DNA of 64,000 nt from the NCBI GenBank assembly GCA_963771835.1, contig CAVYVA010000002.1:186001-250000 (forward strand), written 5' to 3'. Both the position numbers and the translations under genes were made by a program. Origin of the DNA: CAVQCJ01 sp963771835 (GTDB taxonomy: Bacteria > Actinomycetota > Actinomycetes > Prado026). How positions within the stretch are numbered: the first letter of the stretch is position 1; the number at the start of each line of letters is the position of its first letter. The notes beneath the pieces were generated by a model, which was given only the letters and a program-made list of their open reading frames with translations, was not told the DNA's origin and searched no databases. Shown one piece after another: positions 45,857-54,352 of this stretch.

Positions 45857-47233
45857 CTAGCGGGACGGGCGGCGGCTGCGCCGTCCGGGCTGGCCGGACT
45901 GGCCGCGGACTGCCCGGGCTGGCCGCCGCGGCGGGCCTGGGCGGCCCGTCCGGACTGGCCGCACGCCGCCGCGCTGCGGCCGGCGACGGGACGGGGCCGC
46001 CGACTCGACGGACGGCTTGGTCCGCGGGGTGACGTGCGGCGCCGGCGGTCCGGTGAGCTCGACGATGGCCGACGCACCGGGCCGCACGGTGGTCGTCCGC
46101 GCCCCGATCGCGGCCTTGCGGGTGAGGCTGGCCACGTCGCGCATCTGGTCGCCGGTGGCCACCGTGACCACGGTGCCGGCGGCGCCGGCCCGAGCAGTGC
46201 GGCCGGACCGGTGCAGGTAGGCCTTGTGCTCGGTGGGCGGGTCGACGTGGACGACCAGCTCGATGTCGTCCACGTGGATGCCGCGCGCGGCGATGTCGGT
46301 GGCGACCAGCACCCGCACCGCGCCCGAGGAGAAGTCCGCGAGGTTGCGGGCCCTGGCGTTCTGGGCGAGGTTCCCGTGCAGCTCGACGGCGGGGACGCCG
46401 GCGGCGGTCAGCTGTGCGGCCAGCCGCTTCGCGCCGTGCTTGGTGCGGGTGAACAGCAGCGAACGGCCGTGCCCGGAGGCGAGCTCCCGGACGACGGCCG
46501 CCTTGTCCCCATGGTCGACCTGGAACACGTGGTGCTCCATCTCGTGCGCGGCCTCACCGGTCGCGGTGTCGACCGAGTGGGTGGCCGGCTGGTCCAGGTA
46601 CCGGCGGACGAGGACGTCGACCCCGTTGTCCAGCGTGGCCGAGAACAGCATCCGCTGCCCGCCGGCCGGGGTGAGGTCGAGCAACCGGCGGACGGCCGGC
46701 AGGAAGCCGAGGTCGGCCATGTGGTCGGCCTCGTCCAGCACCGTGACCTCGACCCGGTCGAGGCGGACGTGGCGCTGGGCGATGAGGTCCTCGAGCCGAC
46801 CGGGGCAGGCGACCAGGATGTCGACGCCGCCGCGCAGCGCACGGACCTGCGAGGACTGGCTGACACCGCCGTACACGAGGGCGGTCCGCATCCGCAGCGC
46901 TGCGGCGAGCGGGGCGATGGTGGCCTCGACCTGGTTGGCGAGCTCACGGGTGGGGACGAGGACGAGCGCCCGGGGGGACGACGGCTCGCGCCGGCTGCCG
47001 AGGTCGCAGAGCCGCGCGACGACCGGCAGGGCGAAGGCCAGCGTCTTGCCGGAGCCGGTGCGGCCGCGCCCGAGGATGTCGCGGCCGCCGAGCGAGTCGG
47101 GCAGCGTCGCGGCCTGGATCGGGAACGCGGTGGTGATCCCCTGAGCCGCCAGGACGGCGACGAGGGAGGCGGGGACGCCGAGGTCGGCGAAGGAGTCGGA
47201 GGTACGGGCGGGCGCGCTCGAGGCGGCGTTCAA
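45857..47233 (-). CDS. DEAD-box ATP-dependent RNA helicase
   Basis: 458-residue RNA helicase. Q-motif region FADLGVPASLVAVLAAQGITTAFPIQ, motif I RTGSGKT, Ia PTRELANQ, II DEAD, III SAT, IV region LLFTRTKHGAKRLA, V ATDIAARGIHV, VI HRSGRTARAG. The tail (about 405-458) is Arg/Gly/Pro-rich, typical of cold-induced RhlE/CsdA-type helicases that bind RNA. The start is a TTG (47233), with a GGAAGG Shine-Dalgarno buried in a short hairpin, and the 5' leader may be long. Near the desaturase and cspA, suggesting a cold-response set. Confidence 0.93.
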   Translation of the reverse strand: MNAASSAPARTSDSFADLGVPASLVAVLAAQGITTAFPIQAATLPDSLGGRDILGRGRTGSGKTLAFALPVVARLCDLGSRREPSSPRALVLVPTRELANQVEATIAPLAAALRMRTALVYGGVSQSSQVRALRGGVDILVACPGRLEDLIAQRHVRLDRVEVTVLDEADHMADLGFLPAVRRLLDLTPAGGQRMLFSATLDNGVDVLVRRYLDQPATHSVDTATGEAAHEMEHHVFQVDHGDKAAVVRELASGHGRSLLFTRTKHGAKRLAAQLTAAGVPAVELHGNLAQNARARNLADFSSGAVRVLVATDIAARGIHVDDIELVVHVDPPTEHKAYLHRSGRTARAGAAGTVVTVATGDQMRDVASLTRKAAIGARTTTVRPGASAIVELTGPPAPHVTPRTKPSVESAAPSRRRPQRGGVRPVRTGRPGPPRRPARAVRGQSGQPGRRSRRPSR

Positions 47234-47432
47234 GGCAGGAAGGTCCTTCCGGGCGACGCGTCCACGCTGGACGTGCCGTCACCGGTCACTGGGCCGGCCG
47301 TGGAGAACCGCGCACCTGCTGTGCGCATCTCCGGGAGTGCGTCTCGCTGAGTCCCTCGAACGGGGGCAGTGTCACCCGTGTGGTCTCCGTGGGTCTAGGA
47401 CCCGAAGGGGACCGGCGGTCCAGCAAGCACCC
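47234..47432 (-). promoter_or_regulatory. Leader region of the DEAD-box helicase gene
   Basis: 199 bases without a gene. On the minus strand it holds small hairpins: GGGTC-CTA-GACCC near 47391-47403 and GGAAG-GAC-CTTCC covering the presumed ribosome site (47238-47250). Long structured leaders are usual for cold-shock helicase mRNAs; whether transcription starts here or reads through from the desaturase is not visible. Confidence 0.45.
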
Positions 47433-48449
47433 TCAGGGTACCTCACCTGGGGCCGGCGCCTTGACCACGCGCGGCTCGGGCGGCCCCTGCGGCCAGTGCA
47501 CCCGCGAGACCCAGCCCAGCGACTCCATGGCACGCAGGACGGTTGCGGAGACGTCGATCTGGTGCCGGCCGCGGCCGTGCACGGCGCAGCTGGGGTCGGC
47601 GTGGTGCCCGTTGTGCCAGCTCTCGCCGAACGAGAGCAGGGACAGCGCCCACACGTCGCCCGCGCGGTCGAACCGGCGGGTCGCGTACGGCCGCCGGCCG
47701 GCGACGTGGCAGATCGAGTTGATGCTCCAGGTCACGTGCTGCAGCAGCGCCACCCGCACCAGCCCGGCCCACAGCAGGGTGACGAACGCCCCGCCCAGCG
47801 AACGGGTGACCGCGAGCCCGGCGAGGAACGGGATGGCCAGCGAGGCCGCGCACAGGTACGGGAAGGCCGAGTCGACCGCCCGCAGGCCTCGGTCGCCGAC
47901 GACGTCGGGCGCGTACTTCTCGGCCGGGATCTGCTCGCTGCGCCAGAACCAGCCCACGTGCGACTCGACCAGCCCGTGCAGCTGGGCCCGCGCCGAGGTG
48001 CCGAAGCGGTACGGCGAGTGCGGGTCGCCCGGCTCGTCGGTGAAGGCGTGGTGCTTGCGGTGCGTGGACACCCAGTTGGCCACCGACCCCTGGAAGCTCA
48101 TCGAGGCGGCCGCGGCCAGGGTGACCCGCAGCCACTGCCGCGCCTGGTACGAGCGGTGCGTGATGCCGCGATGGAACCCGAGGGTGACGCCGAGCCCGGT
48201 GAGGACGTACAGGAAGGCCGCGAACGCCAGCGGGAACCAGTCGAGGCCGTTCATCACCGACACGACGATGGCCACGACGAGGCCGATCAGGGGGCCGACG
48301 ACCAGGGTCATGGTGACCAGGGCGGGCAGGCTGAGCCACGGGAAGCGGGCGTCGGGTGCCGCCTCGCCGAACGGCCGGTCGCCGTCGTAGTCGGTGTCTC
48401 GTTGGGACTGGGTCTGGACGGCGGTGGGGACGGGTGGCGTGGGGGGCAT
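47433..48449 (-). CDS. Acyl-CoA/acyl-lipid desaturase (delta-9 type)
   Basis: Membrane di-iron desaturase that introduces double bonds into fatty acyl chains. All three histidine boxes are intact: HRGITH, HRKHH and HNGHH. Four membrane segments lie in two pairs (LPALVTMTLVVGPLIGLVVAIVV, FPLAFAAFLYVLTGLGVTLG, FPYLCAASLAIPFLAGLAV, GGAFVTLLWAGLVRVALL). ATG 48449 (338 residues) is preferred over the longer frame because GAGGAG lies 7 bases upstream. A 14-bp triple repeat is about 115 bases upstream. It shares its strand with cspA and the helicase. Confidence 0.94.
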   Translation of the reverse strand: MPPTPPVPTAVQTQSQRDTDYDGDRPFGEAAPDARFPWLSLPALVTMTLVVGPLIGLVVAIVVSVMNGLDWFPLAFAAFLYVLTGLGVTLGFHRGITHRSYQARQWLRVTLAAAASMSFQGSVANWVSTHRKHHAFTDEPGDPHSPYRFGTSARAQLHGLVESHVGWFWRSEQIPAEKYAPDVVGDRGLRAVDSAFPYLCAASLAIPFLAGLAVTRSLGGAFVTLLWAGLVRVALLQHVTWSINSICHVAGRRPYATRRFDRAGDVWALSLLSFGESWHNGHHADPSCAVHGRGRHQIDVSATVLRAMESLGWVSRVHWPQGPPEPRVVKAPAPGEVP

Positions 48450-48563
48450 GCGTACTCCTCGAGCCGGATGTCTGCAGCAGCGAGTGCGACGCGGCCGGTG
48501 GAGTGAGAACCGAGAGAGCTGATGCCTGGTACGGCAAGTATGCGCCGAACGGGCGCAAACTTC

Positions 48564-48605
48564 TAGAAACGAAGTCCTAGAAAGCAAGATCTAGAAAGAA
48601 AGATC
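48564..48605 (-). repeat. Three tandem 14-bp repeats upstream of the desaturase
   Basis: On the minus strand three units follow directly: GATCTTTCTTTCTA, GATCTTGCTTTCTA and GGACTTCGTTTCTA (consensus GATCTTNCTTTCTA). The first two differ at one position. AAGATCT (48586-48592) and AGATCTT (48601-48607) also form an inverted repeat. The patch is far lower in GC than its surroundings. Likely operator sites for a regulator of the desaturase, or a spacer after the cspA terminator. Confidence 0.7.
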
Positions 48606-48631
48606 TTGGGAAGCGATTGATTGCGAAGCGA

Positions 48632-48667
48632 AGACCCCCGCCCCCGCCGGAGCGGGAACGGGGGTCT
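48632..48667 (-). terminator. Terminator of the cold-shock gene
   Basis: Strong hairpin 26 bases after the cspA stop: AGACCCCCG (48632-48640) pairs with CGGGGGTCT (48659-48667) on opposite arms, 9 bp, with an inner CCCGC/GCGGG pairing. No long U-tract, as is common in high-GC actinobacteria. Confidence 0.75.
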
Positions 48668-48693
48668 GCACGGCCTCGATGAGGCGGTAAGGC

Positions 48694-48897
48694 TTAGAGC
48701 GGGCGGACCGACTCGGCCTGCGGGCCCTTCTGGCCCTGCGTGACGTCGAACTCGACCTTCTGGCCCTCGTCGAGCGAGCGGTAGCCCTCAGCCGCGATGG
48801 CGGAGAAGTGCACGAAGACGTCGGCGCCGCCGTCGTCGGGGGCGATGAAGCCGAAGCCCTTCTCGGCGTTGAACCACTTGACGGTTCCCTGAACCAT
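48694..48897 (-). CDS. Cold-shock protein CspA family
   Basis: 67-residue OB-fold RNA chaperone: MVQGTVKWFNAEKGFGFIAPDDG (RNP1 KGFGFI) and DVFVHFSAI (RNP2 VFVHF). Full length. ATG 48897 follows GTAGGAGAG at a good distance. A roughly 140-base leader separates it from the end of the DUF11 gene, and a strong terminator follows. Confidence 0.98.
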   Translation of the reverse strand: MVQGTVKWFNAEKGFGFIAPDDGGADVFVHFSAIAAEGYRSLDEGQKVEFDVTQGQKGPQAESVRPL

Positions 48898-48968
48898 GGA
48901 TCTCTCCTACTGGACGGCGCCCCAGATCTGGGGCCCAGCCGCCGCGGTGCCTCTCGATGAAAGGCGAA

Positions 48969-48991
48969 CGCCCGCGGAAATCCCGCGGGCG
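48969..48991 (-). terminator. Hairpin between the DUF11 gene and cspA
   Basis: Perfect 9-bp stem CGCCCGCGG/CCGCGGGCG with a 5-base loop, about 50 bases after the DUF11 protein stop, followed on the minus strand by TTCGCCTTTC. Probably the terminator of the giant gene; it could alternatively be part of the cspA leader. Confidence 0.6.
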
Positions 48992-49039
48992 CAAGGCACG
49001 AACGAGAAAGCGACTGCCGCAACCATAGACCCCCCGGGC

Positions 49040-50623
49040 TCATCTGCCTAGGCGACGGCGCGCCAGCGTGGTCAGCGAGCCGCCGAGCACCACCAGCAGC
49101 AGCCCGACCGGGATGAGCCCCAGGCCGGCGGCCCCGGTGTGCGGCAGCGGCCCTCCCCCGGACCCGCCGCCGGCCGCCAGCACCTCGGTCGGTGCCGACG
49201 AGCTGTTGTTGTCCGGGACGGGGTCCAGCGTGCTGGCGAGCACCTGGGCGCTGTTCGTGAGGCTGGTCGGGCTGCTCGGGGCGGTCACGACCACGCTGAT
49301 CGTCGGAGCGGTGGCGCCGTTCGCGAGGGTCGCCCTCGTGCAGGTCACCGACACGTCGCCGGCGTGGCTGCAGGTCCAGCCGGAGCCGCTCGCGGAGACG
49401 AACGTGACGCCGGGCGGCAGCGTGTCGACGACCCGGACCGTGGTCGCCGCGTCCGGACCGGCGTTGGTCACGACCAGGTGGTACGCGAGCGCTCCCCCGG
49501 CCACGACCGTCGCGGGCCCTGTCTTGACCAGGGACAGGTCGGCGGCCGCGCCGACCACCGTGGCGGCGGACGCGGTGTTGTTCGACAGGTCGGGGTCGAG
49601 CACGGCGTTGGTCACGGTCGCCGTGTTCGTCAGCGTGGCGGCCTGCGCGGGTGCTGTCACGACCACGGTGATGACCGGGGCGGTGGTCCCGGCGCCGATC
49701 GTGGGCCTGGTGCACGTCATCGAGACGTTGCCGACGTTCGTACAGGTCCAGCCCGTGCCGGTCGCGGACACGAACGTGACGCCGGCCGGCAAGGTGTCCG
49801 AGACCGAGACCGTCGTGGCGTCGGACGGACCGGCGTCGTGCGCCGTCAGCAGGTAGGTGATGCTGCCGCCGGGAGCCACCGTCGCGGGTCCGGTCTTGGT
49901 GAGGGACACGTCGGCGGCCGGGCCGACCGCCGTGACCAGGGTCGAGGTGTTGTTCGCCGGGTCCGGGTCGGCCGTGGCCGCGGCGACATCGGCCACGTTG
50001 GTCAGCGTGGCGTTCACGGCCGGGGCGGTCACGACGAGGTCGATCACGGGTGCGGTCGTCCCCGCGGCCAGGGCGGGACGGGTGCAGGTGACGGACACGT
50101 TGCCGGCGTTGGTGCAGGTCCAGCCGGTGCCGGTCGCCGAGACGAACGCGACCCCGGCCGGCAGCGTGTCCGTGACGGTGAGCGACGCGGCGTCCGAGGG
50201 GCCGAGGTCGGTGACCGTGAGGTGGTAGGCGACCGCCGTGCTCGCGAGGACGTTGGCCGGCCCGGTCTTGACGATCGCCAGGTCGGCGGAGGCGGTGACC
50301 GTCGAGGTCGCGGTGGAGGTGTTGTCCGTCGGGTCGGGGTCGGGGGTGCTCGACGTGACCGATGCCGCGTTGCTGAACGAGCCGGCCTGCGCGGGCGCGG
50401 TCACCGTCACCGTGATCGTGGGCGCGGTGGCGCCGGTCGCCAGGACCGGCCGGGTGCAGGTCACCGAGACGTTGCCGACGTTCGAGCAGGCCCAGCCGGT
50501 GCCGGTCGCGGACACGAAGGTGACGCCGGCCGGCAGCGTGTCGGTCACCGAGACGTTCGCCGCGTCGGAGGGACCGCTGCTGACCACGACGAGCGAGTAC
50601 GCCACGCTGCCGCCGGCGACCAC
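49040..50623 (-). CDS. C-terminal piece of DUF11 giant protein with LPHTG sorting signal
   Basis: 527 residues in a clean frame: four DUF11 repeats (ADLAIVKTGPANV..., each with D-T-L-P-A-G-V-T-F-V-S and a CxxxGxxxxxC-type pair W-x-C...x-C-T), then LAAGGGSGGG, LPHTG, a hydrophobic segment (LGLIPVGLLLVVLGGSLTTLA) and RRRLGR. This is a textbook cell-wall sorting signal, so the mature protein would be covalently linked to peptidoglycan by a sortase. Confidence 0.85.
   Translation of the reverse strand: MVAGGSVAYSLVVVSSGPSDAANVSVTDTLPAGVTFVSATGTGWACSNVGNVSVTCTRPVLATGATAPTITVTVTAPAQAGSFSNAASVTSSTPDPDPTDNTSTATSTVTASADLAIVKTGPANVLASTAVAYHLTVTDLGPSDAASLTVTDTLPAGVAFVSATGTGWTCTNAGNVSVTCTRPALAAGTTAPVIDLVVTAPAVNATLTNVADVAAATADPDPANNTSTLVTAVGPAADVSLTKTGPATVAPGGSITYLLTAHDAGPSDATTVSVSDTLPAGVTFVSATGTGWTCTNVGNVSMTCTRPTIGAGTTAPVITVVVTAPAQAATLTNTATVTNAVLDPDLSNNTASAATVVGAAADLSLVKTGPATVVAGGALAYHLVVTNAGPDAATTVRVVDTLPPGVTFVSASGSGWTCSHAGDVSVTCTRATLANGATAPTISVVVTAPSSPTSLTNSAQVLASTLDPVPDNNSSSAPTEVLAAGGGSGGGPLPHTGAAGLGLIPVGLLLVVLGGSLTTLARRRLGR
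49133..49147 (-). other. LPHTG cell-wall sorting motif
   Basis: Codes for Leu-Pro-His-Thr-Gly, followed by a hydrophobic stretch and Arg-rich tail. LPxTG is the class A/F sortase pattern; class E enzymes such as that at 26997-27677 prefer LAxTG. Confidence 0.85.
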
Positions 50624-50678
50624 CGTGGCCGGACCGGTCTTGGTGATCGCCAGGTCGGCCGACGGCGGTCACCGTCGG

Positions 50679-51668
50679 TCACGGCCGTCGAGGTGTTGTT
50701 CGCCGGGTTCGGGTCGGCTCGTCGTGACCGCCACGCTCGCCGTGTTCGACAGGCTGCCCGCCTGCGCCGGTGCCGTCACCACCACGGTGATCACCGCTGC
50801 CGCCGCCCCGGCGGCCAGCGTCGGCGCCGTGCAGGTGGCCGACACGTTCCCCACGCTGGTGCAGGTCCAGCCGGTGCCGGTCGCCGAGACGAACGTCACC
50901 CCGGCCGGCAGCGTGTCGGTCACCGACAGGTTCGCGGCATCCGAGGGGCCGTTGTTCGTGACCGTGAGCTGGTAGGTCACCGTGCCCGCCGCGACGACCG
51001 TCGCCGGACCGGTCTTGGTGATCGCCAGGTCCGCCGACGCCTCCGACGCCCGTCGTCACCGACGAGGTGTTGTCGGTCGGGTCCGGGTCGGCGGTCGTGC
51101 TGGACACCGACGCCGTGTTCGTCAACGAGCCTGCCTGCGCCGGCGCGGTCACCACCACCGTGATCGTCGGGGCGGTGGCGCCGGTGGCGAGCAGCGGGCG
51201 CGTGCAGGTCGCCGACACGTTCCCGACGTTGGAGCAGGCCCAGCCGGCCCCGGCCGCGGACACGAACGTCACCCCGGCCGGCAAGGTGTCCGTCACCGAC
51301 ACGTTCGCCGCGTCCGAAGGGCCGCCGTTGACGACCACCAGCGAGTACGACACCGACCCGCCGGCCGTCACCGTCGGCGGCCCCAGCTTCGTGATCGACA
51401 GATCGGCCGAGGCGGTCACGGTGGTCGAGACGGCGTCCTGGTTGTTCGCCAGGACCGGGTCGAACGTCGCCGACGAAACGGCCGCATTGTTGGTCAGGGT
51501 CGCCGCCTGGCCGGGCGCGGTCACGGTGACCGTGACCACCGGCGCCGCGGCACCGGTGGCGAGGCCGGCCGTCGTACAGGTCACCGAGACGTTGCCGACG
51601 TTCGTGCAGGACCAGCCGGCGCCGCTCGCGGACACGAACACCACGCCGGCCGGCAGGGTGTCCGTCAC
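50679..51668 (-). CDS. DUF11 giant protein, internal piece
   Basis: Carries about two and a half DUF11 repeats (from VTDTLPAGVVFVSASGAGW to SVTTGV) before a frame change at about 51040; the remaining residues after that point are out of frame. The true continuation is the frame at 50669-50980 (MTYQLTVTNNGPSDAANLSV...). Confidence 0.6.
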   Translation of the reverse strand: MTDTLPAGVVFVSASGAGWSCTNVGNVSVTCTTAGLATGAAAPVVTVTVTAPGQAATLTNNAAVSSATFDPVLANNQDAVSTTVTASADLSITKLGPPTVTAGGSVSYSLVVVNGGPSDAANVSVTDTLPAGVTFVSAAGAGWACSNVGNVSATCTRPLLATGATAPTITVVVTAPAQAGSLTNTASVSSTTADPDPTDNTSSVTTGVGGVGGPGDHQDRSGDGRRGGHGDLPAHGHEQRPLGCREPVGDRHAAGRGDVRLGDRHRLDLHQRGERVGHLHGADAGRRGGGSGDHRGGDGTGAGGQPVEHGERGGHDEPTRTRRTTPRRP

Positions 51669-52275
51669 GGACAGGCCGGTCGCGTCCGAGGGCCCGAGGT
51701 TGTCGACCGACAGCTGGTACGCGACCGTGCCTGCCGGCCACGACGGTCGCCGGGCCGGTCTTGGCGATCGCCAGGTCGGCCGACGCCGTCACCGCCGTGA
51801 CCGCGGTCGAGGTGTTGTTCGCTGCGTCGGGGTCGGCGGTCGTGGCCGTCACCGACGCGGTGTTCGACAGGGTCGCCGCCTGTGCGGGCGCGGTCACCAC
51901 CACGGTGATCGTGGGTGCGGTGGCGCCGGTCGCGAGTGCCGGTCGGGTGCAGCCGACCGAGACGTTGCCCACGTTCGTGCACGTCCAGCCGGCGCCGGTC
52001 GCGGACACGAAGGTGATCCCGACCGGCAGGGAGTCCCCGACTGTCAGCGCGACGGCGTCGGACGGCCCGTTGTTCACGACCACCAGCGAGTAGGCCACGG
52101 CTCCGTCGGCGAGGACGGTCGCCGGCCCGGTCTTGGCGATCGCGAGGTCGGCCGACGCGGTCACCGTGGTCACCGCCGTCGAGGTGTTGTCCGCGGGGTT
52201 CGGGTCACTCGTCGTACTCGCCACGCTCGCCGTGTCCGACAGGCTGCCGGCCTGCGCGGGGGCCGTCACCGTCAC
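50977..52275 (-). CDS. DUF11 giant protein, internal piece
   Basis: Sense part is about 52275-51735: VTAPAQAGSLSDTASVAST... through ADLAIAKTGPATVLADGAV and ADLAIAKTGPATVVAG, one and a half repeats. A frame change at about 51733 (one extra G) ends the sense reading. Confidence 0.6.
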   Translation of the reverse strand: MTVTAPAQAGSLSDTASVASTTSDPNPADNTSTAVTTVTASADLAIAKTGPATVLADGAVAYSLVVVNNGPSDAVALTVGDSLPVGITFVSATGAGWTCTNVGNVSVGCTRPALATGATAPTITVVVTAPAQAATLSNTASVTATTADPDAANNTSTAVTAVTASADLAIAKTGPATVVAGRHGRVPAVGRQPRALGRDRPVRDGHPAGRRGVRVRERRRLVLHERRQRLGDLYDGRPRHRCRGAGGHGHRDRARPGGDPDQQCGRFVGDVRPGPGEQPGRRLDHRDRLGRSVDHEAGAADGDGRRVGVVLAGGRQRRPFGRGERVGDGHLAGRGDVRVRGRGRLGLLQRRERVGDLHAPAARHRRHRPDDHGGGDRAGAGRLVDEHGVGVQHDRRPGPDRQHLVGDDGRRRRRRTWRSPRPVRRRSSRRAR

Positions 52276-53392
52276 CGTGATCGTGGGCGCCAGCGCGCCG
52301 GTCGCCAGCGACCGGCCGCGTGCAGGTCACCGAGACGTTTCCGGCGTTGCCGCAGGCCCAGCCGGTGCCCGTCGCGGACACGAACGTGACTCCGGTCGGC
52401 AAGGCGTCGGTCACCGTCAGGTTCGCGGCGTCGGACGGCCCGTTGTTCACGACCACCAGGGAGTAGGAGACGCTGCCGCCCGCGACCACCGTAGCCGGAC
52501 CGGTCTTGGTGATCGCCAGGTCGGCGGACGCCGTGACCGTGGTGCTCGCCGACGCGGTGTTGTCGGTCAGGTCGGGGTCGGCAACCGTCGACGACACCGA
52601 CGCTGTGTTGGACAGCGTCGCGGCCTGGCCCGGCGCGGTCACCGTCACGGTGATGGGTGGCGCAGAGGTGCCGGCGGCAAGGGTCGCCAGCGTGCAGTCG
52701 ACCGAGACGTTCCCCACGTTCGTACAGGTCCAGCCCGCCCCGGCCGCGGACACGAAGGTGACGCCGGCCGGAAGGGTGTCCGCGACCAGGACGTTGGGTG
52801 CGTCGGACGGACCGTTGTTTACGACCACCATGGAGTAGGAGACGCTGCCGCCCGCGACCACCGTCGCCGGAGCGGTCTTGGTGATCGCCAGGTCAGCCGA
52901 AGCCGTCACCCCGGTCGTCACCGACGAGGTGTTGTTCGCCGGCACCGGGTCCGCCGTCGTGGAGGCCACCGACGCGGTGTTCGTCAACGAACCCGCCTGC
53001 GCCGGCGCCGTCACCGTCACCGTGATCGTCGGCGCCGTCGCACCCGCCGCCAACGCCGGCCGAGTACACGTCGCCGACACGTTCCCCACGTTCGAGCACG
53101 CCCACCCGCCCCCGGCCGCGGACACGAACGTCACCCCAGCCGGCAACGTGTCCGTCACCGACAGGTTCGCCGCATCCGACGGACCGTTGTTCACCACCAC
53201 CAGCGAGTACGCCACCGACCCACCCGCCACCACCGTCGGCGGCCCCAGCTTGGTCATCACCAGGTCCGCCGACGCCGTCACCGCCGTCACCGCGGTCGAG
53301 GTGTTGTTCCCCGGGACCGGGTCCGCGGTCGTCGAGGCCACCGACGCGGTGTCCGACAGGCTGGCCGCCTGCGCCGGCGCCGTCACCGTCAC
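52205..53392 (-). CDS. DUF11 giant protein, internal piece
   Basis: About three repeats in frame: VTAPAQAASLSDTASVAS..., ADLVMTKLGPPTVVAGG, ADLAITKTAPATVVAGG, ADLAITKTGPATVVAGG, to a frame change at about 52312 (one extra base). The segment 52880-53430 is nearly identical to 54744-55294. Confidence 0.65.
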   Translation of the reverse strand: MTVTAPAQAASLSDTASVASTTADPVPGNNTSTAVTAVTASADLVMTKLGPPTVVAGGSVAYSLVVVNNGPSDAANLSVTDTLPAGVTFVSAAGGGWACSNVGNVSATCTRPALAAGATAPTITVTVTAPAQAGSLTNTASVASTTADPVPANNTSSVTTGVTASADLAITKTAPATVVAGGSVSYSMVVVNNGPSDAPNVLVADTLPAGVTFVSAAGAGWTCTNVGNVSVDCTLATLAAGTSAPPITVTVTAPGQAATLSNTASVSSTVADPDLTDNTASASTTVTASADLAITKTGPATVVAGGSVSYSLVVVNNGPSDAANLTVTDALPTGVTFVSATGTGWACGNAGNVSVTCTRPVAGDRRAGAHDHGDGDGPRAGRQPVGHGERGEYDE

Positions 53393-53563
53393 CGTGATCG
53401 TCGGCGCCGTCGCACCCGCGACCAGCGCCGGCCCGGGTGCACGTCGCCGACACGTTCCCCACGTTCGAGCACGCCCACCCGGCCCCGGTCGCCGACACGA
53501 ACGTCACCCCAGCCGGCAGCGTGTCGGTCACCGACAGCGAGGCGGCGTCCGACGGACCGTTGT

Positions 53564-54352
53564 TCACCACCACCAGCGAGTACGCCACGCTGACCCGCCC
53601 GCCACCACCGTCGCCGGACCGGTCTTGGTGATCGCCAGATCCGCCGACGCCGTCACCGTCGTGGACGCCGACGAGATGTTGTTCGCCGGGTTCGGGTCGG
53701 CGGTTGCGGACGACACCGTCGCCGTGTTCGACAGCGACCCGGCCTGGGCGGGCGCGGTCACCAGCACCGTGATCGTGGGTGCGGTGGCGCCAGTCGCCAG
53801 CAGCGGCATGGTGCAGGTCACGGACACGTTGCCGGCGTTGGTGCAGGTCCAGCCGGTGCCGGTCGCCGACACGAACGTGACCCCGGCCGGGAGGGTGTCG
53901 GTCACCGAGACGCCGGTCGCGTCGGACGGTCCGTTGTTGGTCGCCGTGAGCTGGTAGGAGACGCCGCCCGCGGCGACCACCGTGGCCGGACCGGTCTTGG
54001 TGATCGCCAGATCCGCGGCGCCGGTGACCGAGGTACTCGTCGACGAGGTGTTGTTCGACGGATCCGGGTCGGCCGTGGTCGAGGAGGCGGACGCGGTGTT
54101 GGCCAGAGTCCCGGCCTGGTTCGGTGCCGTCATCGTCACGGTGATGGTCGGTGCTGTCGCGCCCGCGGCGAGGGCCGGCCGGGTGCAGGTGACCGACACG
54201 TTCCCCACGTTCGTGCAGGTCCAGCCGGCGCCGGTCGCCGACACGAACGTCACCCCGGCCGGCAGGGTGTCCGCGACGGAGAGGTTCGCCGCATCCGACG
54301 GACCGTTGTTCACCACCACCAGCGAGTACGCCACCGACCCGCCCGCCACCAC
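53564..54352 (-). CDS. DUF11 giant protein, internal piece
   Basis: Two repeats in frame (VAYSLVVVNNGPSDAANLS..., AADLAITKTGPATVVAAGG) to a frame change at about 53590 in the next VVAGGS. A short bridging piece (53588-53436) lies in another frame and ends at the 53435 indel. Confidence 0.65.
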   Translation of the reverse strand: MVAGGSVAYSLVVVNNGPSDAANLSVADTLPAGVTFVSATGAGWTCTNVGNVSVTCTRPALAAGATAPTITVTMTAPNQAGTLANTASASSTTADPDPSNNTSSTSTSVTGAADLAITKTGPATVVAAGGVSYQLTATNNGPSDATGVSVTDTLPAGVTFVSATGTGWTCTNAGNVSVTCTMPLLATGATAPTITVLVTAPAQAGSLSNTATVSSATADPNPANNISSASTTVTASADLAITKTGPATVVAGGSAWRTRWWW

